Shown here piece by piece: positions 42,348-51,625 of a stretch of 64,000 bases of DNA. A program made the position numbers and the translations under genes. This DNA is from Actinomycetales bacterium JB111. Lineage in GTDB: Bacteria > Actinomycetota > Actinomycetes > Actinomycetales > Actinomycetaceae. The stretch's first letter is position 1, and every line of letters begins with the position of its first letter. The notes beneath the pieces were generated by a model, which was not told where the DNA came from, did no database searches, and worked only from the letters and a program-made list of their open reading frames with translations. The stretch covers positions 98,856 to 162,855 of the forward strand of contig FUHX01000004.1 of NCBI GenBank assembly GCA_900163555.1, in the 5' to 3' direction.

Positions 42348-43313
42348 GTGGCGATTCTTCTCGAGCAGGAGCGGGACGGGGCCGAGATGCGCAACCGAAC
42401 CGCAGATCCTGTCCGCGCGACCATCCGCGAGCACGCGGTGGCGCCGGAGTCCGGCACGATCCTGTCCCTCGACGACGGCACCGGCTACACCGCGGACGGC
42501 GAGACTCCCCTCCCGTCCCGGCACCCCGCCATCGCGGAGCCGTACGGCGCGCACGCCGGGCCGTGGGCGATCGCCCACCGCGGCGGCCCGGCCGGCTCCG
42601 CCGAGAACACGATCGGCGCCTTCACGCGGGCCGTCGACGCGGGCCTGACCTACCTCGAGACCGACGTGCGCGTGAGCGCCGACGGCGTCGCGGTCGCCTT
42701 CCACGACGCCACCCTCGACCGGGTCACCGAGCTCACCGGGCCCGTGCAGAGCCGCGCGTGGGCCACCCTGTCCCGGACCCTCGTCGACGGCACGGAGCCG
42801 GTCACCCGGATCGAGGACCTGCTCGCCTGGTTCCCCGACCAGCGCTTCATCATCGACATCAAGCAGGCCGAGGCGATCCGCCCGCTCGTCGCCGCCATCC
42901 GACGCACCGGCGCGACCAGCCGCGTGTGCGTGGCCGGCGGCTGGGACGCCTGGCTCGCGGCGATCCGCGAGCAGACGGGCGTGGCCTCGGCCCTCGGGTG
43001 GCGCGCCCTGTTCACGCTCTACTCCTCCGCGATCGCGGGCGTGCGGCCCCCGGTGCAGATCGCCGAGGGCGGCCGCTACGCCCACGCGGCCTGGCGGCTC
43101 GGGCGCATGCGGGTGATGGTGCGCCCGCGCGTCGCCGCCCGCCTCATCTCCATGGCCCACGACCTCCGCCTCAAGGCGATCGCCTGGACCGTCGACGACC
43201 CGGCGCACGTCGGCCGCCTCCTCGACCAGGGCATCGACGGCGTCATCGGCGACGACCCGGCCGGCCTCGTGTCGACGTTCGCCTCCCGGGGGTTCGCCCC
43301 GACCGGCCGCTGA
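42348..43313 (+). CDS. Glycerophosphodiester phosphodiesterase
   Basis: 321 residues, single GDPD domain from about 72. The catalytic HRGGPAGSAENT (first His and Glu), LETDVRVSADGVAVAFHDATLDRVT (metal-binding Glu/Asp and the second His) and a late AWTVDD are all present. It hydrolyses glycerophosphodiesters to glycerol-3-phosphate and an alcohol. No signal peptide is visible, so it is cytoplasmic. GTG 42348 is used, with AGGA 7 nt upstream; ATG 42387 is possible. Confidence 0.9.
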   Translation: MAILLEQERDGAEMRNRTADPVRATIREHAVAPESGTILSLDDGTGYTADGETPLPSRHPAIAEPYGAHAGPWAIAHRGGPAGSAENTIGAFTRAVDAGLTYLETDVRVSADGVAVAFHDATLDRVTELTGPVQSRAWATLSRTLVDGTEPVTRIEDLLAWFPDQRFIIDIKQAEAIRPLVAAIRRTGATSRVCVAGGWDAWLAAIREQTGVASALGWRALFTLYSSAIAGVRPPVQIAEGGRYAHAAWRLGRMRVMVRPRVAARLISMAHDLRLKAIAWTVDDPAHVGRLLDQGIDGVIGDDPAGLVSTFASRGFAPTGR

Positions 43314-43320
43314 GCGCGGC

Positions 43321-44412
43321 CTACTCCCCCACCCGCACGACGCCGGAGCCCACCACTCCCACGGCCACCAGGTCGGGCGCGTCCCCGCCCTCGGGCAGGA
43401 GCGCGCTCGCGCGCTCTCCCTTCTCGAGCACGACGTCGAGCCACCACCGCCCGCGCACGTGGCGGCGTGCGACGGGCGTGGCGGGAAGGTGCGCGACGAC
43501 GTCGGGCGGGGTGTCCTCGCCCGGGACGAGGGCGACCAGCGCGCCCGGGGCGAGGGCGACCAGGCCCGCGCCGAGCCCGAGCCGGTCCGCGGGCAGGATC
43601 GGGCCGTATCCGAGGAGGTCGGCGACCTCGCGCGTGGCGGGCGCCCGCCACAGGTCCGCCGGGGTGCCGACCTGGAGGAGGCGGCCGCCGTCGAGCACGG
43701 CGGTGCGGTCGGCGATCGTGGCGGCCTCGTCGAGGTCGTGGGTGACGTGGACGGCGGTGGTGCCGGCGGCGCGCAGGATGGCAGCGAGGTCGACCGCGAG
43801 CCGTTCGCGCAGTGCGCGGTCGAGCGCGGACAGCGGCTCGTCGAGGAGCAGGACGCGGGGAGCCGGCGCGAGGGCGCGGGCGAGCGCGATCCGCTGGGCC
43901 TGCCCGCCCGAGAGGGTCGTGACGGGACGCCTGGCCATGCCGGCCAGCCCCACGAGCTCGAGGAGCTCGGCGATGCGGGCGCGCTGCTGCGCCCGGTCGG
44001 GCCGCCGGTCCCTCGGCAGGGACCTGAGCCCGTAGACCACGTTGCCCTCGACGCTCAGGTGCTCGAAGAGCTGGCCGTCCTGGAAGACCATGCCGACGCC
44101 CCGGCGGTGGACGGGCTGCCCGCGCAGGTCCGCGCCGTCGATGCGGATACTCCCCGAGGCAAGCGGCTCGAGGCCGGCGACTGCGCGCAGCAGGGAGGAC
44201 TTGCCGGATCCGGAGGCGCCGACGAGTGCGAGCACCTCGCCGCCCGCGACGTCGAGCGTGACGCCCGAGACGGCCAGGGTGGGCTCGTCGCCCGCGGACG
44301 CCGGGGCGTAGGCGACCGTGACGTCGTCGATCTCGAGGGCCGCGCCGTCGTCGGGGGCGGTCGGCCCGGGCTGACGGGTGGGCGCGGTGGGCCCGGGTTG
44401 GTCACTCACCAT
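43321..44412 (-). CDS. thiQ: Thiamine ABC transporter, ATPase subunit
   Basis: 363 residues with a full ATPase: Walker A GASGSGKSS, Q loop VFQDGQLFEHLSV, signature LSGGQAQRIALARAL, Walker B RVLLLDEPLSALD and the switch histidine in VHVTHDLDEA. The C-terminal 110 residues form an extra domain. It overlaps the permease stop (ATGGTGA; GTG 44409 is an alternative start). As third gene of a TPP-riboswitch operon with a thiamine-binding protein, it powers thiamine import. It ends seven bases after the converging phosphodiesterase gene. Confidence 0.87.
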   Translation of the reverse strand: MVSDQPGPTAPTRQPGPTAPDDGAALEIDDVTVAYAPASAGDEPTLAVSGVTLDVAGGEVLALVGASGSGKSSLLRAVAGLEPLASGSIRIDGADLRGQPVHRRGVGMVFQDGQLFEHLSVEGNVVYGLRSLPRDRRPDRAQQRARIAELLELVGLAGMARRPVTTLSGGQAQRIALARALAPAPRVLLLDEPLSALDRALRERLAVDLAAILRAAGTTAVHVTHDLDEAATIADRTAVLDGGRLLQVGTPADLWRAPATREVADLLGYGPILPADRLGLGAGLVALAPGALVALVPGEDTPPDVVAHLPATPVARRHVRGRWWLDVVLEKGERASALLPEGGDAPDLVAVGVVGSGVVRVGE

Positions 44413-46037
44413 CCGGCGTCTCCTTCGGCTCGGGCGCGCTCGGCGATCGCCATGACGCTCGCGGTGATCGCGGCGAGGACGACGGCGGCGGCCATGCCCG
44501 TCCCGAGCGACTCGGCGCCGGGGCGGGACAGCAGGCGGACGACCGCGACCGGGAGGGTCGGGTCGGTGGATCTGGCGAGGAAGCTCGTGGCACCGAACTC
44601 GCCCATGGACACGGCGAACGCGAAGCCGAGGGCGACGCCGCCCGCCCGCAGGAGGTGGGGACCGTCGATGGTGCGGAGCACCCGCAGCGGGGTCGCGCCG
44701 AGGGTCGACGCGGCCTCGCGCTGGCGGGGATGCACGGAGCGGAGCACGGGGACGACCGTACGCACCACGAGCGGTACGGCGACGACTGCCTGGGCGATCG
44801 GCACGAGCACCGGGTTGCCGCGCACGTCGAACGGCAGCCAGCCGGCGAGGAGGATGAAGCCGAACCCGACCGTCACCGCGGACACGCCGATGGGCAGCAT
44901 GACCAGGGTGTCGAGCGCCGAGCCGCCGCGGGACCGGGCGATGACGATCGCGGCGAGCAGGCCGATCACCATGGCGATGACGGTCGCGTCGACCGCCGCC
45001 CTGAGCGACAGCTCCGTCGCGTCCCAGACCGAGCGGGGGAGCGCGCCGTTGCCCGTGCCGGCGAGGTTCCGGTAGTTCTGCCACGTCAGCTCGCCGTTCG
45101 CCCCGGTGAGCGAGCGCTGCACGAGCCCCACCATCGGCGCGGCGATGAGCGCGACCACCACGAGGGCCGTGAGCAGCGCGGCCGGCAGGTGGCGTGGGCT
45201 GGTCAGCCGCAGGCGCTCGGGCGGGTGCGGCCGGAGCCTCGGCGGCGCAGAGCGGAAACGCCCGGCGAGCACCATCGTGGCCACGACGACCAGGATCTGC
45301 ACGATCGACAGGACCGCGGCGCCGCGCAGGTCGAGGTTCCGGGTGGCGAGCTGCCAGATCTGGGTCTCGATGGTCGACCAGCCGATCGGGCCGAGGCTGC
45401 GGACGATCCCGTAGGACGTCATGCAGAACAGGGCGACGAGCGCGGCGGCCGAGCCGATCGCGGGCGCGAGCGCCGGCAGGGTGACCGTGCGCAACGCGCG
45501 CCACGGGCCGGCCCCGAGCGTGCGCGCGGCCTGCTCGGCCCGCGGGTCCAGCGCCGCCCACGCGGGCCCGACCATGCGTACGACCACCGAGTAGTTGAAG
45601 AAGACGAGCGCCGCGACGAGGGACCAGGCCGTCCGGTCGAGGCCGAGGAACCCGAACATCCCCGACGGCGCGAGGACGGCCCGGAACGCCACGCCGACGA
45701 CCACGGTGGGCAGCACGAACGGCACCGCCACGACCGCGCGGAGCAGCCGCCGCCCGGGAAACGTCGTCCGGTAGAGGACGAACGCCCCGGGCACGCCGAG
45801 CACCACGGCGATGACGGTCGCGACGAGCGCCTGGCCGATCGTGCGGTAGACGGCCCGGATCGTCTCAGGCCGAGCGAGGATCTCGAGGATCGGGTCGCCG
45901 GCGGGGATCCCCGGGATCCGCTCGCCCGGGAGCAGGCCGTTGACGATGAGCGCCGCCACCGGGAGCAGGAAGAACAGCGCCAGGAAGGCCGCGGGGATCG
46001 CGACGGCGATCCCGCGGCCGATCCTGGCGGCCATCAT
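44406..46037 (-). CDS. thiP: Thiamine ABC transporter, fused permease subunit
   Basis: 543 residues made of two six-segment permease units in tandem, as in E. coli ThiP (about 536). Each half has the EAA loop that docks on the ATPase: EQAARTLGAGPWRALRTVTL in the first and REAASTLGATPLRVLRTIDG in the second. The start is the first of two adjacent ATGs at 46037, with GAGGGAC upstream. It lies 46 bp behind the binding-protein gene and overlaps the ATPase gene. Confidence 0.88.
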   Translation of the reverse strand: MMAARIGRGIAVAIPAAFLALFFLLPVAALIVNGLLPGERIPGIPAGDPILEILARPETIRAVYRTIGQALVATVIAVVLGVPGAFVLYRTTFPGRRLLRAVVAVPFVLPTVVVGVAFRAVLAPSGMFGFLGLDRTAWSLVAALVFFNYSVVVRMVGPAWAALDPRAEQAARTLGAGPWRALRTVTLPALAPAIGSAAALVALFCMTSYGIVRSLGPIGWSTIETQIWQLATRNLDLRGAAVLSIVQILVVVATMVLAGRFRSAPPRLRPHPPERLRLTSPRHLPAALLTALVVVALIAAPMVGLVQRSLTGANGELTWQNYRNLAGTGNGALPRSVWDATELSLRAAVDATVIAMVIGLLAAIVIARSRGGSALDTLVMLPIGVSAVTVGFGFILLAGWLPFDVRGNPVLVPIAQAVVAVPLVVRTVVPVLRSVHPRQREAASTLGATPLRVLRTIDGPHLLRAGGVALGFAFAVSMGEFGATSFLARSTDPTLPVAVVRLLSRPGAESLGTGMAAAVVLAAITASVMAIAERARAEGDAGW

Positions 46038-46083
46038 GTCGGGCGGTCCCTCGGGTGCAGGTGCGGGGGTGGGTCGGACCGGC

Positions 46084-47187
46084 TCAACCGGAGACGACCG
46101 CGCTCCAGCGGGAGAGCCAGTCCTCGCGGTTGGCGTCGATGTCCTCGGCGGACACCTCGAGCGGGTTCGTGGCGGCCGGGGCGAACTGCGCCCATGCCTC
46201 CGGCAGCTCGACCGAGTCGGAGACCGGGTAGACGTACATGCTGTCCGGCAGCGCGGCCTGGACCTCGTCGCTCAGCAGCCAGTCGACGACGGCCTGGGCG
46301 CCCGAGGGGTTCGCGGCGCCCTCGACGACGCCGGCGTACTCGACCTGGCGGACGCACGTCTCGGTGAGCGCCGCCGTCGTGCTGGCCGAGCCGTCCTCGG
46401 TGAGGGTCGCGGCCGGCGAGGACGAGTAGGACAGGACGATCGGGCGGTCGCCGCCGGAGGCGGTGAAGTCCACGTAGTAGGCGTCCGACCAGGAGTCGAC
46501 GACCCGCAGCCCGTCGTCGAGCAGGCCCTGCCAGTAGTCCTCGAAGCCCTCGTCGCCGTACTCGGCGATCGTGGCGAGCAGGAAGTTCATCCCCGGCGAG
46601 GAGACGTTCGGGTCGGTGACGACCGTGAGGTCCGCGTACCCGCTCGTGGCGAGGTCCTCGAGGGTCACGGGGGCCTCCATCTGGTTCTCGCGGAACCAGT
46701 CGGTGTCCACGTTGAGGCAGACGTCGCCGAAGTCGATCGGCGTGAGCAGGTCCTCGTCCACGCGCAGGTCGGCCGCGGACTCCGGCAGGCCCTCGGGCAC
46801 GTACGGGGCGAGGACCCCGCCGGAGATGGCACGGGACGCGTAGGCGTTGTCGATGCCGTAGACGACGTCGACGCTCGGGCTGCCCGCGGTCAGCAGCAGG
46901 TCGTTGACGAGGCTGCCGGCGTCGCCCGGGGTCGTGATGACCAGCTCGTAGCCGGTCTCCTCCTCGAACTGGGCGATGAGCTCGTCCGGCACCGCGAACG
47001 AGTCGTGGGTCTCGAGGGCGACCTCGCCGCCCCCGGAGCCCGAGCCCGACTCCGAGCCGGACTCCTCCGACGGGTCGTCCGACCCGAACGAGCAGCCACC
47101 GGCCGTCAGGGCCAGGGCGGTGACCCCGAGGACCGAGGTCATGCGCGCCGCGCGGCGGGTGCGGCGGGTGGTGGAAAGTACGTGCAC
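46084..47187 (-). CDS. thiB: Thiamine-binding lipoprotein of the ABC transporter
   Basis: 367 residues with a lipoprotein signal (C32 in LTAGGC), a Ser/Gly/Glu linker and a type II binding fold closely like E. coli TbpA/ThiB. Shared points include LETHDSFAVPDEL, SSPGMNFLLATI, DSWSDAYYVDFTASGGDRP and IVLSYSSSP. I choose GTG 47187 as start because AGGAGG lies 5 nt before it; the in-frame ATG at 47202 would place that ribosome site inside the gene. A hairpin at 47196-47211 covers half of the ribosome site, consistent with translational control by the riboswitch. Confidence 0.88.
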   Translation of the reverse strand: MHVLSTTRRTRRAARMTSVLGVTALALTAGGCSFGSDDPSEESGSESGSGSGGGEVALETHDSFAVPDELIAQFEEETGYELVITTPGDAGSLVNDLLLTAGSPSVDVVYGIDNAYASRAISGGVLAPYVPEGLPESAADLRVDEDLLTPIDFGDVCLNVDTDWFRENQMEAPVTLEDLATSGYADLTVVTDPNVSSPGMNFLLATIAEYGDEGFEDYWQGLLDDGLRVVDSWSDAYYVDFTASGGDRPIVLSYSSSPAATLTEDGSASTTAALTETCVRQVEYAGVVEGAANPSGAQAVVDWLLSDEVQAALPDSMYVYPVSDSVELPEAWAQFAPAATNPLEVSAEDIDANREDWLSRWSAVVSG

Positions 47188-47242
47188 AACGTCCTCCTGC
47201 ATGTCTGCAGGGACCGCCGCGCGGCGGGCGCCGCGACGACGA

Positions 47243-47338
47243 TGAGAATCCCGACTGCCTTCGCCGGTCCTAACCGGAGCAGGTTCGAGGGTCTGCGGAT
47301 GACCGCACTCTCAGCACTCGGCGGTGCTCCCCTGTCGT
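47243..47338 (-). promoter_or_regulatory. TPP riboswitch (THI element)
   Basis: On the minus strand the segment reads GGGGAGC near 47332, GCTGAGA near 47315, GACCCTCGAACCTG near 47290 and CCGGTTAGGACCGGCG ending near 47262, the conserved TPP aptamer blocks in the right order. It lies about 55 nt before the thiamine-binding protein start. When TPP is bound, a small hairpin (47196-47201 with 47206-47211) could hide the ribosome site. Confidence 0.93.
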
Positions 47339-47404
47339 ATCGACGTCAGCGTACCAACGCCGGGTCGACGAACCCACGACGACCGCCAGGCGGACGCCCG
47401 CGCA

Positions 47405-47464
47405 GCTGGTGGGACGTCATCGGCAGTTCCTCGGCCGGCAACCTGCCGGTTGGGCCCCACCAGT
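47405..47464. terminator. Nested palindrome after the DUF4235 gene
   Basis: Outer arms (GCTGGTGGG and CCCACCAGT, one G-U type pair) enclose an inner hairpin CGGCAG...CTGCCG (47421-47426, 47443-47448). It lies just downstream of the DUF4235 gene and upstream of the riboswitch. It resembles the element at 56490-56559. The rest of 47339-47530 holds the riboswitch promoter and nothing else I can name. Confidence 0.55.
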
Positions 47465-47530
47465 TCGCCACGGGCGGAACGCACCTCGCAGGCGCCGGCA
47501 CCGCCCCGTCTCGGACGGGCGGGATCGGGG

Positions 47531-47797
47531 TCAGGCGTCGACGTCCTTGGCGAGCGTGGCCGGCTTGTACCACTTGGCCGCGCGGCGCATGACGACCTGG
47601 CGCAGCAGCCCGACGACGGCACCGGAGACGGCCGAGAAGATGACGATCTCCACGAGGGAGACCGAGTCGTCGCCGTCCACGATCTCCGGCGGCTCGTGGC
47701 CGGTCACCGCCACCCAGCCCTTCGCGAGGATCTTGTTCGCCGCGATGCCCGCGACCGCGCCTGCGCCGGCGGTTGCGATCTTCCAGCCGATGTCCAT
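47531..47797 (-). CDS. DUF4235 small membrane protein
   Basis: 88 residues. An N-terminal amphipathic/hydrophobic stretch (IGWKIATAGAGAVAGIAANKIL) is followed by GWVAVTGHEPPE, then a second hydrophobic helix (SLVEIVIFSAVSGAVVGLLRQVV) and RRAAKWY, the DUF4235 pattern. Function is not established. GGAGG lies 6 nt before ATG 47797. It follows the Mrp operon on the same strand after an 88-bp gap and may be cotranscribed with it. Confidence 0.82.
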   Translation of the reverse strand: MDIGWKIATAGAGAVAGIAANKILAKGWVAVTGHEPPEIVDGDDSVSLVEIVIFSAVSGAVVGLLRQVVMRRAAKWYKPATLAKDVDA

Positions 47798-47885
47798 CAA
47801 TGTCCTCCGTCGGCGGGGCGCGTGCCCCATCGGTTGTGTCCTGCCGGAGCGCCGGCTCGACGCCGGCACACCTCCTTGACGACGA

Positions 47886-48266
47886 TCATGCCCCAGTCGG
47901 GCCGGTCTCGTCGCGAAGTTCCGCGGCCTCGATGTCGTCCGCGAGCTCGTCCACCACCAGCGCGGACCGGTCCACCTTGCCTGTGCGGTAGCCGCCGCGG
48001 CCCGCCATGTGCGCGCTGATCGGCGCGGTGAGCAGCTGGAAGGCGACGACGAGGATGAGCGTCCACCCGATGCGGGGGTCCCGCACGATGAGGGCGACGC
48101 CGCCCATGAGGAGGGCGAGGCCGAGGACCTGCGGCTTGGCCGCCGCGTGCAGGCGGGCGAACAGGTCCGGGAAGCGGACCACCGCGACCGCCGCGATGAG
48201 CACGAGGAACGAGCCCGCGAGCAGGAGGATCCCGCCGGCCAGCTCGTAGACGTTGTCGACGCTCAT
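47886..48266 (-). CDS. mnhG: Mrp Na+/H+ antiporter subunit G
   Basis: 126 residues with three membrane helices: AGGILLLAGSFLVLIAAVAVV, the conserved RFPDLFARLHAAAKPQVLGL loop and segment, and a third hydrophobic helix. The C-terminal 40 residues form an acidic tail. It is the last subunit of the complex that exchanges cytoplasmic Na+ for external H+. It overlaps the subunit F gene by 4 nt. Confidence 0.9.
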   Translation of the reverse strand: MSVDNVYELAGGILLLAGSFLVLIAAVAVVRFPDLFARLHAAAKPQVLGLALLMGGVALIVRDPRIGWTLILVVAFQLLTAPISAHMAGRGGYRTGKVDRSALVVDELADDIEAAELRDETGPTGA

Positions 48267-48694
48267 CGCTCGTCCTCCACGGCCGGCGTGTCGTCACGCG
48301 TGACGGGCAGCGCGGCCATCTCGCCCGTGACGCGCGGCGAGTCGGGGCCGTGCACGGGGGCGTCGTCGTCGTCGATCTCGGCCTCCCGGGCCGTGAGCTC
48401 CGCGTCCTCCTCGGCCGTGAGGATCCGCGACTCCTCGGCCTTCTCCGCCGAGGTGAACCGGGCGATCGTCACGGTGGCGAGGAAGCCGACGAGCGTGATG
48501 ACGACGAGCAGCGGCACGTAGGCCGCCGAGCCCGTGGCGGCGATGAGCAGCGCGATGAGGGCCACGAAGGCGGCGGTCGTGACGTCGGTCGCGACGGCCC
48601 GGTCGAGGATCGACGGGCCACGCTCGATGCGCACGAGCGCGATGAGCAGGGCGAGGACGACCAGGGCCATCGCCGCGTACACGAGAACGCTCAT
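48263..48694 (-). CDS. mnhF: Mrp Na+/H+ antiporter subunit F
   Basis: 143 residues with three hydrophobic helices and the family core RIERGPSILDRAVATDVTTAA between the first and second. An acidic tail of about 55 residues after the last helix is longer than in most MrpF proteins (about 90-100). It overlaps subunits E and G by 4 nt each, so the operon is tightly coupled. Confidence 0.9.
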   Translation of the reverse strand: MSVLVYAAMALVVLALLIALVRIERGPSILDRAVATDVTTAAFVALIALLIAATGSAAYVPLLVVITLVGFLATVTIARFTSAEKAEESRILTAEEDAELTAREAEIDDDDAPVHGPDSPRVTGEMAALPVTRDDTPAVEDER

Positions 48695-49416
48695 ACCGTC
48701 CCCTCCCCCTCGGTACGGGTGTGCGGGTCGGCGGGCGAGTCCGCGGACTCGGCCGGCGCGTCGGCCGCCGCGCCCTCGACGCTCGGCGCCGGAAGCATGC
48801 CGGCGCGGCGCGACCACCCGGGCCGCAGCCCGGCGTCGACCAGCTGGTCGTTGGTGGCGAACGCGCGCAGCAGGCGCTCCTCCTGCGCGAGCACGTCCGT
48901 GTGGGCCTTCTTCAGGCCGCCGGCCACGTCGACGTCGAGGATGTGCATGTAGAGCATCCCGGCGTTGCGCATGGCCTCGACCACGAGGGAGCCGGGCACG
49001 AGCGAGCACATGCCGCCGGTGCCCGAGAGGATGAGATCGGAGTGCGACCGCAGCTGGACGCGGATGACGGCGCCGCGCGGCGCCCGGCCGGACAGGACGA
49101 GTCCGATCACCTGCCAGGACGCGCCGATCACCTGGCCGACGAACACGCCGACCAGCACGGCGACGCCGAGCGGCCGGAACGTGAGCCGCCCGGACACCCG
49201 CGGCAGGGGCATGAGGGCGGTGACGAGCAGGCCGAGCAGGACGCCCGCCACGACGTTGCCGACCGAGAGGTCGCCCCACAGCAGCACCCAGACCACGGTG
49301 AGCCACAGGACGAGGACCCACGGGGTCGAGACGAGCCGACGGGCGATGCGCCGTGGCACGCTGATCCGCCGTCGTCGGGCGGCGCGCGAGCGGTCGCGCA
49401 GGTCGAAGAGTGTCAT
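48691..49416 (-). CDS. mnhE: Mrp Na+/H+ antiporter subunit E
   Basis: 241 residues. A basic N-terminus precedes two or three membrane helices (VLVLWLTVVWVLLW, VVAGVLLGLLVTALM), then the soluble C-terminal domain typical of MrpE with RVQLRSHSDLILSGTGGMCS and VPGSLVVEAM. A Pro/Ala/Asp tail is added. MrpE is needed for assembly of the complex. ATGA overlap with subunit F. Confidence 0.9.
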   Translation of the reverse strand: MTLFDLRDRSRAARRRRISVPRRIARRLVSTPWVLVLWLTVVWVLLWGDLSVGNVVAGVLLGLLVTALMPLPRVSGRLTFRPLGVAVLVGVFVGQVIGASWQVIGLVLSGRAPRGAVIRVQLRSHSDLILSGTGGMCSLVPGSLVVEAMRNAGMLYMHILDVDVAGGLKKAHTDVLAQEERLLRAFATNDQLVDAGLRPGWSRRAGMLPAPSVEGAAADAPAESADSPADPHTRTEGEGTV

Positions 49417-51008
49417 GGGATCCCCACCAGCTCAGGATCGTCGGTCGGCGACTCGGTCGGGTTCTCGCTCTCGCGCTCCCCCTCCTCGGCGACCTCGTCG
49501 GAGACGCCGTCGCCGCGCTCGCCGCCGGGCAGGACGGCCGCCACGTACGGGGTGCGGAGCATGAGGTCGCGGGCCGCCGTGTCGGCGTACTGCACGAGGG
49601 GGCCGGCGCCCACGGTCATCGCGAGCGACAGCGCGACGACCGCGCCGGCCGAGACGGTCATGGTGCGCGGCGTGGACGTGCCGTTGAGCTCCTCGGGGGC
49701 CTCCTGCCAGAACGCCATGTTCCACGCCTTGACGATCGCGTAGAGCGTGAGCAGCGAGGTCGCCAGTCCGGCCCCGATGAGCATCCAGGCCATCCACGTG
49801 CCCTCGGAGGCCGCGGCCTGCATGAGGCCGATCTTCCCGAGGAACCCGCTGAACGGTGGGATTCCGGCGAGGTTGAGCGCGGGCACCAGGTAGAGGACGG
49901 CGAGCAGCGGCGCGAGCCGGGCGAGCGAGCCGAGCTTGACGAGGGACGTGGTGCCGCCGCGCCGCTCGACCAGGCCCGCCACGAGGAAGAGGCTGGTCTG
50001 CACGGTGATGTGGTGGGCGACGTAGAAGATCGCGGCGGACAGGCCGGCGGTCGTGGCGGTCGCGACGCCCCACAGCATGTAGCCGATGTGGCTGACGAGC
50101 GTGAAGGACAGCAGACGCTTGAGGTCCGCCTGCGCCACGGCGCCGAGGATGCCGACGAGCATGGTCGCCGCCGCGATCCACATGAGGATGTCGGAGAACC
50201 GGTCGTCCCCGAACAGCGTGACCTCGGTGCGGATGATCGCGTACACACCGACCTTGGTGAGCAGGCCGGCGAACACGGCGGTCACCGGCGCAGGGGCGGT
50301 CGGGTAGGAGTCGGGCAGCCAGGCGGACAGCGGGAACACCGCGGCCTTGATGCCGAACGCGACGAACAGCACGGCCTGCAGCATGAGCGAGACGTTCGGG
50401 TCGATCTCCGGCAGGCGCTGGGCCAGCTGCGCCATGTTGACCGTCCCCGCGGCCGCGTACACGAGCGCGATGCCGATGAGGAAGATGACCGACGAGATCA
50501 GCGAGACGACCACGTAGACGATGCCGGAGCGGATGCGGTCGCGCGTGCCGCCGAGGGTGATGAGCACGAAGCTCGCCACCAGCAGCATCTCGAACCCGAC
50601 GTAGAGGTTGAACAGGTCGCCCGCGAGGAACGCGTTCGAGACGCCCGCGGACAGCACGAGGTAGGTGGGGTGGTAGATCGAGACCGGCGCCGCCTCGTCG
50701 CCGTCGGCCACGTTCTGGGCGAACGAGTAGACGAGGACGGCGAGGGTGACCGCCACGGACACCAGCAGCATGAGCGCGGAGAGGCGGTCCGCGACCAGCA
50801 CGATGCCGACGGGCGCGGACCAGCCGCCCAGGTTGAGCACGATCGGCCCGGAGTTCACCCCGACGAGCAGGACGACCGCCACGACGAGCACGATCGACAG
50901 CACGCTCACGGAGATGACGCCCTGGATGCGCCGGTACTTCGCCAGCGCGAGCGCGGCGCCCGCCCCGAGCAGCGGGAGCATGAGGGGGACGGCGAGGAGC
51001 CAGTTCAC
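49413..51008 (-). CDS. mnhD: Mrp Na+/H+ antiporter subunit D
   Basis: 531 residues with about 14 membrane segments, homologous to complex I proton-pumping subunits. The key glutamate lies in LFNLYVGFEMLLVASFVLI, and lysine-bearing helices include LFVAFGIKAAVFPLSAWLPD. An acidic C-terminal tail follows the last helix. The start is GTG 51008, with GGGGGAGGAC upstream, overlapping subunit C as GTGA. Together with subunit A it forms the ion-moving part of the antiporter. Confidence 0.92.
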   Translation of the reverse strand: MNWLLAVPLMLPLLGAGAALALAKYRRIQGVISVSVLSIVLVVAVVLLVGVNSGPIVLNLGGWSAPVGIVLVADRLSALMLLVSVAVTLAVLVYSFAQNVADGDEAAPVSIYHPTYLVLSAGVSNAFLAGDLFNLYVGFEMLLVASFVLITLGGTRDRIRSGIVYVVVSLISSVIFLIGIALVYAAAGTVNMAQLAQRLPEIDPNVSLMLQAVLFVAFGIKAAVFPLSAWLPDSYPTAPAPVTAVFAGLLTKVGVYAIIRTEVTLFGDDRFSDILMWIAAATMLVGILGAVAQADLKRLLSFTLVSHIGYMLWGVATATTAGLSAAIFYVAHHITVQTSLFLVAGLVERRGGTTSLVKLGSLARLAPLLAVLYLVPALNLAGIPPFSGFLGKIGLMQAAASEGTWMAWMLIGAGLATSLLTLYAIVKAWNMAFWQEAPEELNGTSTPRTMTVSAGAVVALSLAMTVGAGPLVQYADTAARDLMLRTPYVAAVLPGGERGDGVSDEVAEEGERESENPTESPTDDPELVGIP

Positions 51009-51625
51009 TTCGTGTCCTCCCCCTTCGGGTAGTCGATCTGTTCCGTCCCGACGGCGGAGCTCGGCGGGGTGCGCCCGTCGCCCCGGGTGAACATGGACAG
51101 CCGCCGCGGAGCGGCGTCGGTCCGTGCGCCCGGCTCGGCGCTCTCGCGCGCGGCCAGCTCCTCGGCGTCGAGCTCGTCGGTCTCGTCGAAGGTCGTCTCG
51201 GCCTGCTGCTCGAGGGTGGAGCCGGAGTCGTCGGTGGAGCGGGCGTCGAGCTCGTCCCGGGCGGCGCGCCGTGCGATCCTGCGGTCCTCGAGGTCGTCCT
51301 GCACTTCGTCGTGGCCGTTCAGCTGCCACGAGCGATAGGCGAGCGCGAGCATGAAGGCGGTCAGGCCGAGGCTGATGACGATGGCCGTGAGGATCATCGC
51401 CTGGGGCAGCGGGTCGGACATCTCGTCGGGCTGGGACTCGCCGATGAGCGGCGCCTCGCCCGCGCGGCCGCCGGAGATGAGGATGAGCACGTTGACCCCG
51501 TGCGTGATGAGCGCGGCCCCGATGACGATGCGGGACAGCGTGCGCTCGAGCATGAGGTAGACGCCGGCCCCGATGAGGACGGCGACGACCGCGATGAGCG
51601 CGAGGGACGGGCTGGTGTCGATCAT
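51005..51625 (-). CDS. mnhC: Mrp Na+/H+ antiporter subunit C
   Basis: 206 residues; a NuoK-like core with three membrane helices (ALIAVVAVLIGAGVYLML, IVIGAALITHGVNVLIL, AMILTAIVISLGLTAFMLAL) occupies the first 100. The remaining half is a charged cytoplasmic tail without parallel in the approximately 115-residue MrpC of Bacillus. It overlaps subunits A and D by 4 nt each. Confidence 0.9.
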   Translation of the reverse strand: MIDTSPSLALIAVVAVLIGAGVYLMLERTLSRIVIGAALITHGVNVLILISGGRAGEAPLIGESQPDEMSDPLPQAMILTAIVISLGLTAFMLALAYRSWQLNGHDEVQDDLEDRRIARRAARDELDARSTDDSGSTLEQQAETTFDETDELDAEELAARESAEPGARTDAAPRRLSMFTRGDGRTPPSSAVGTEQIDYPKGEDTK

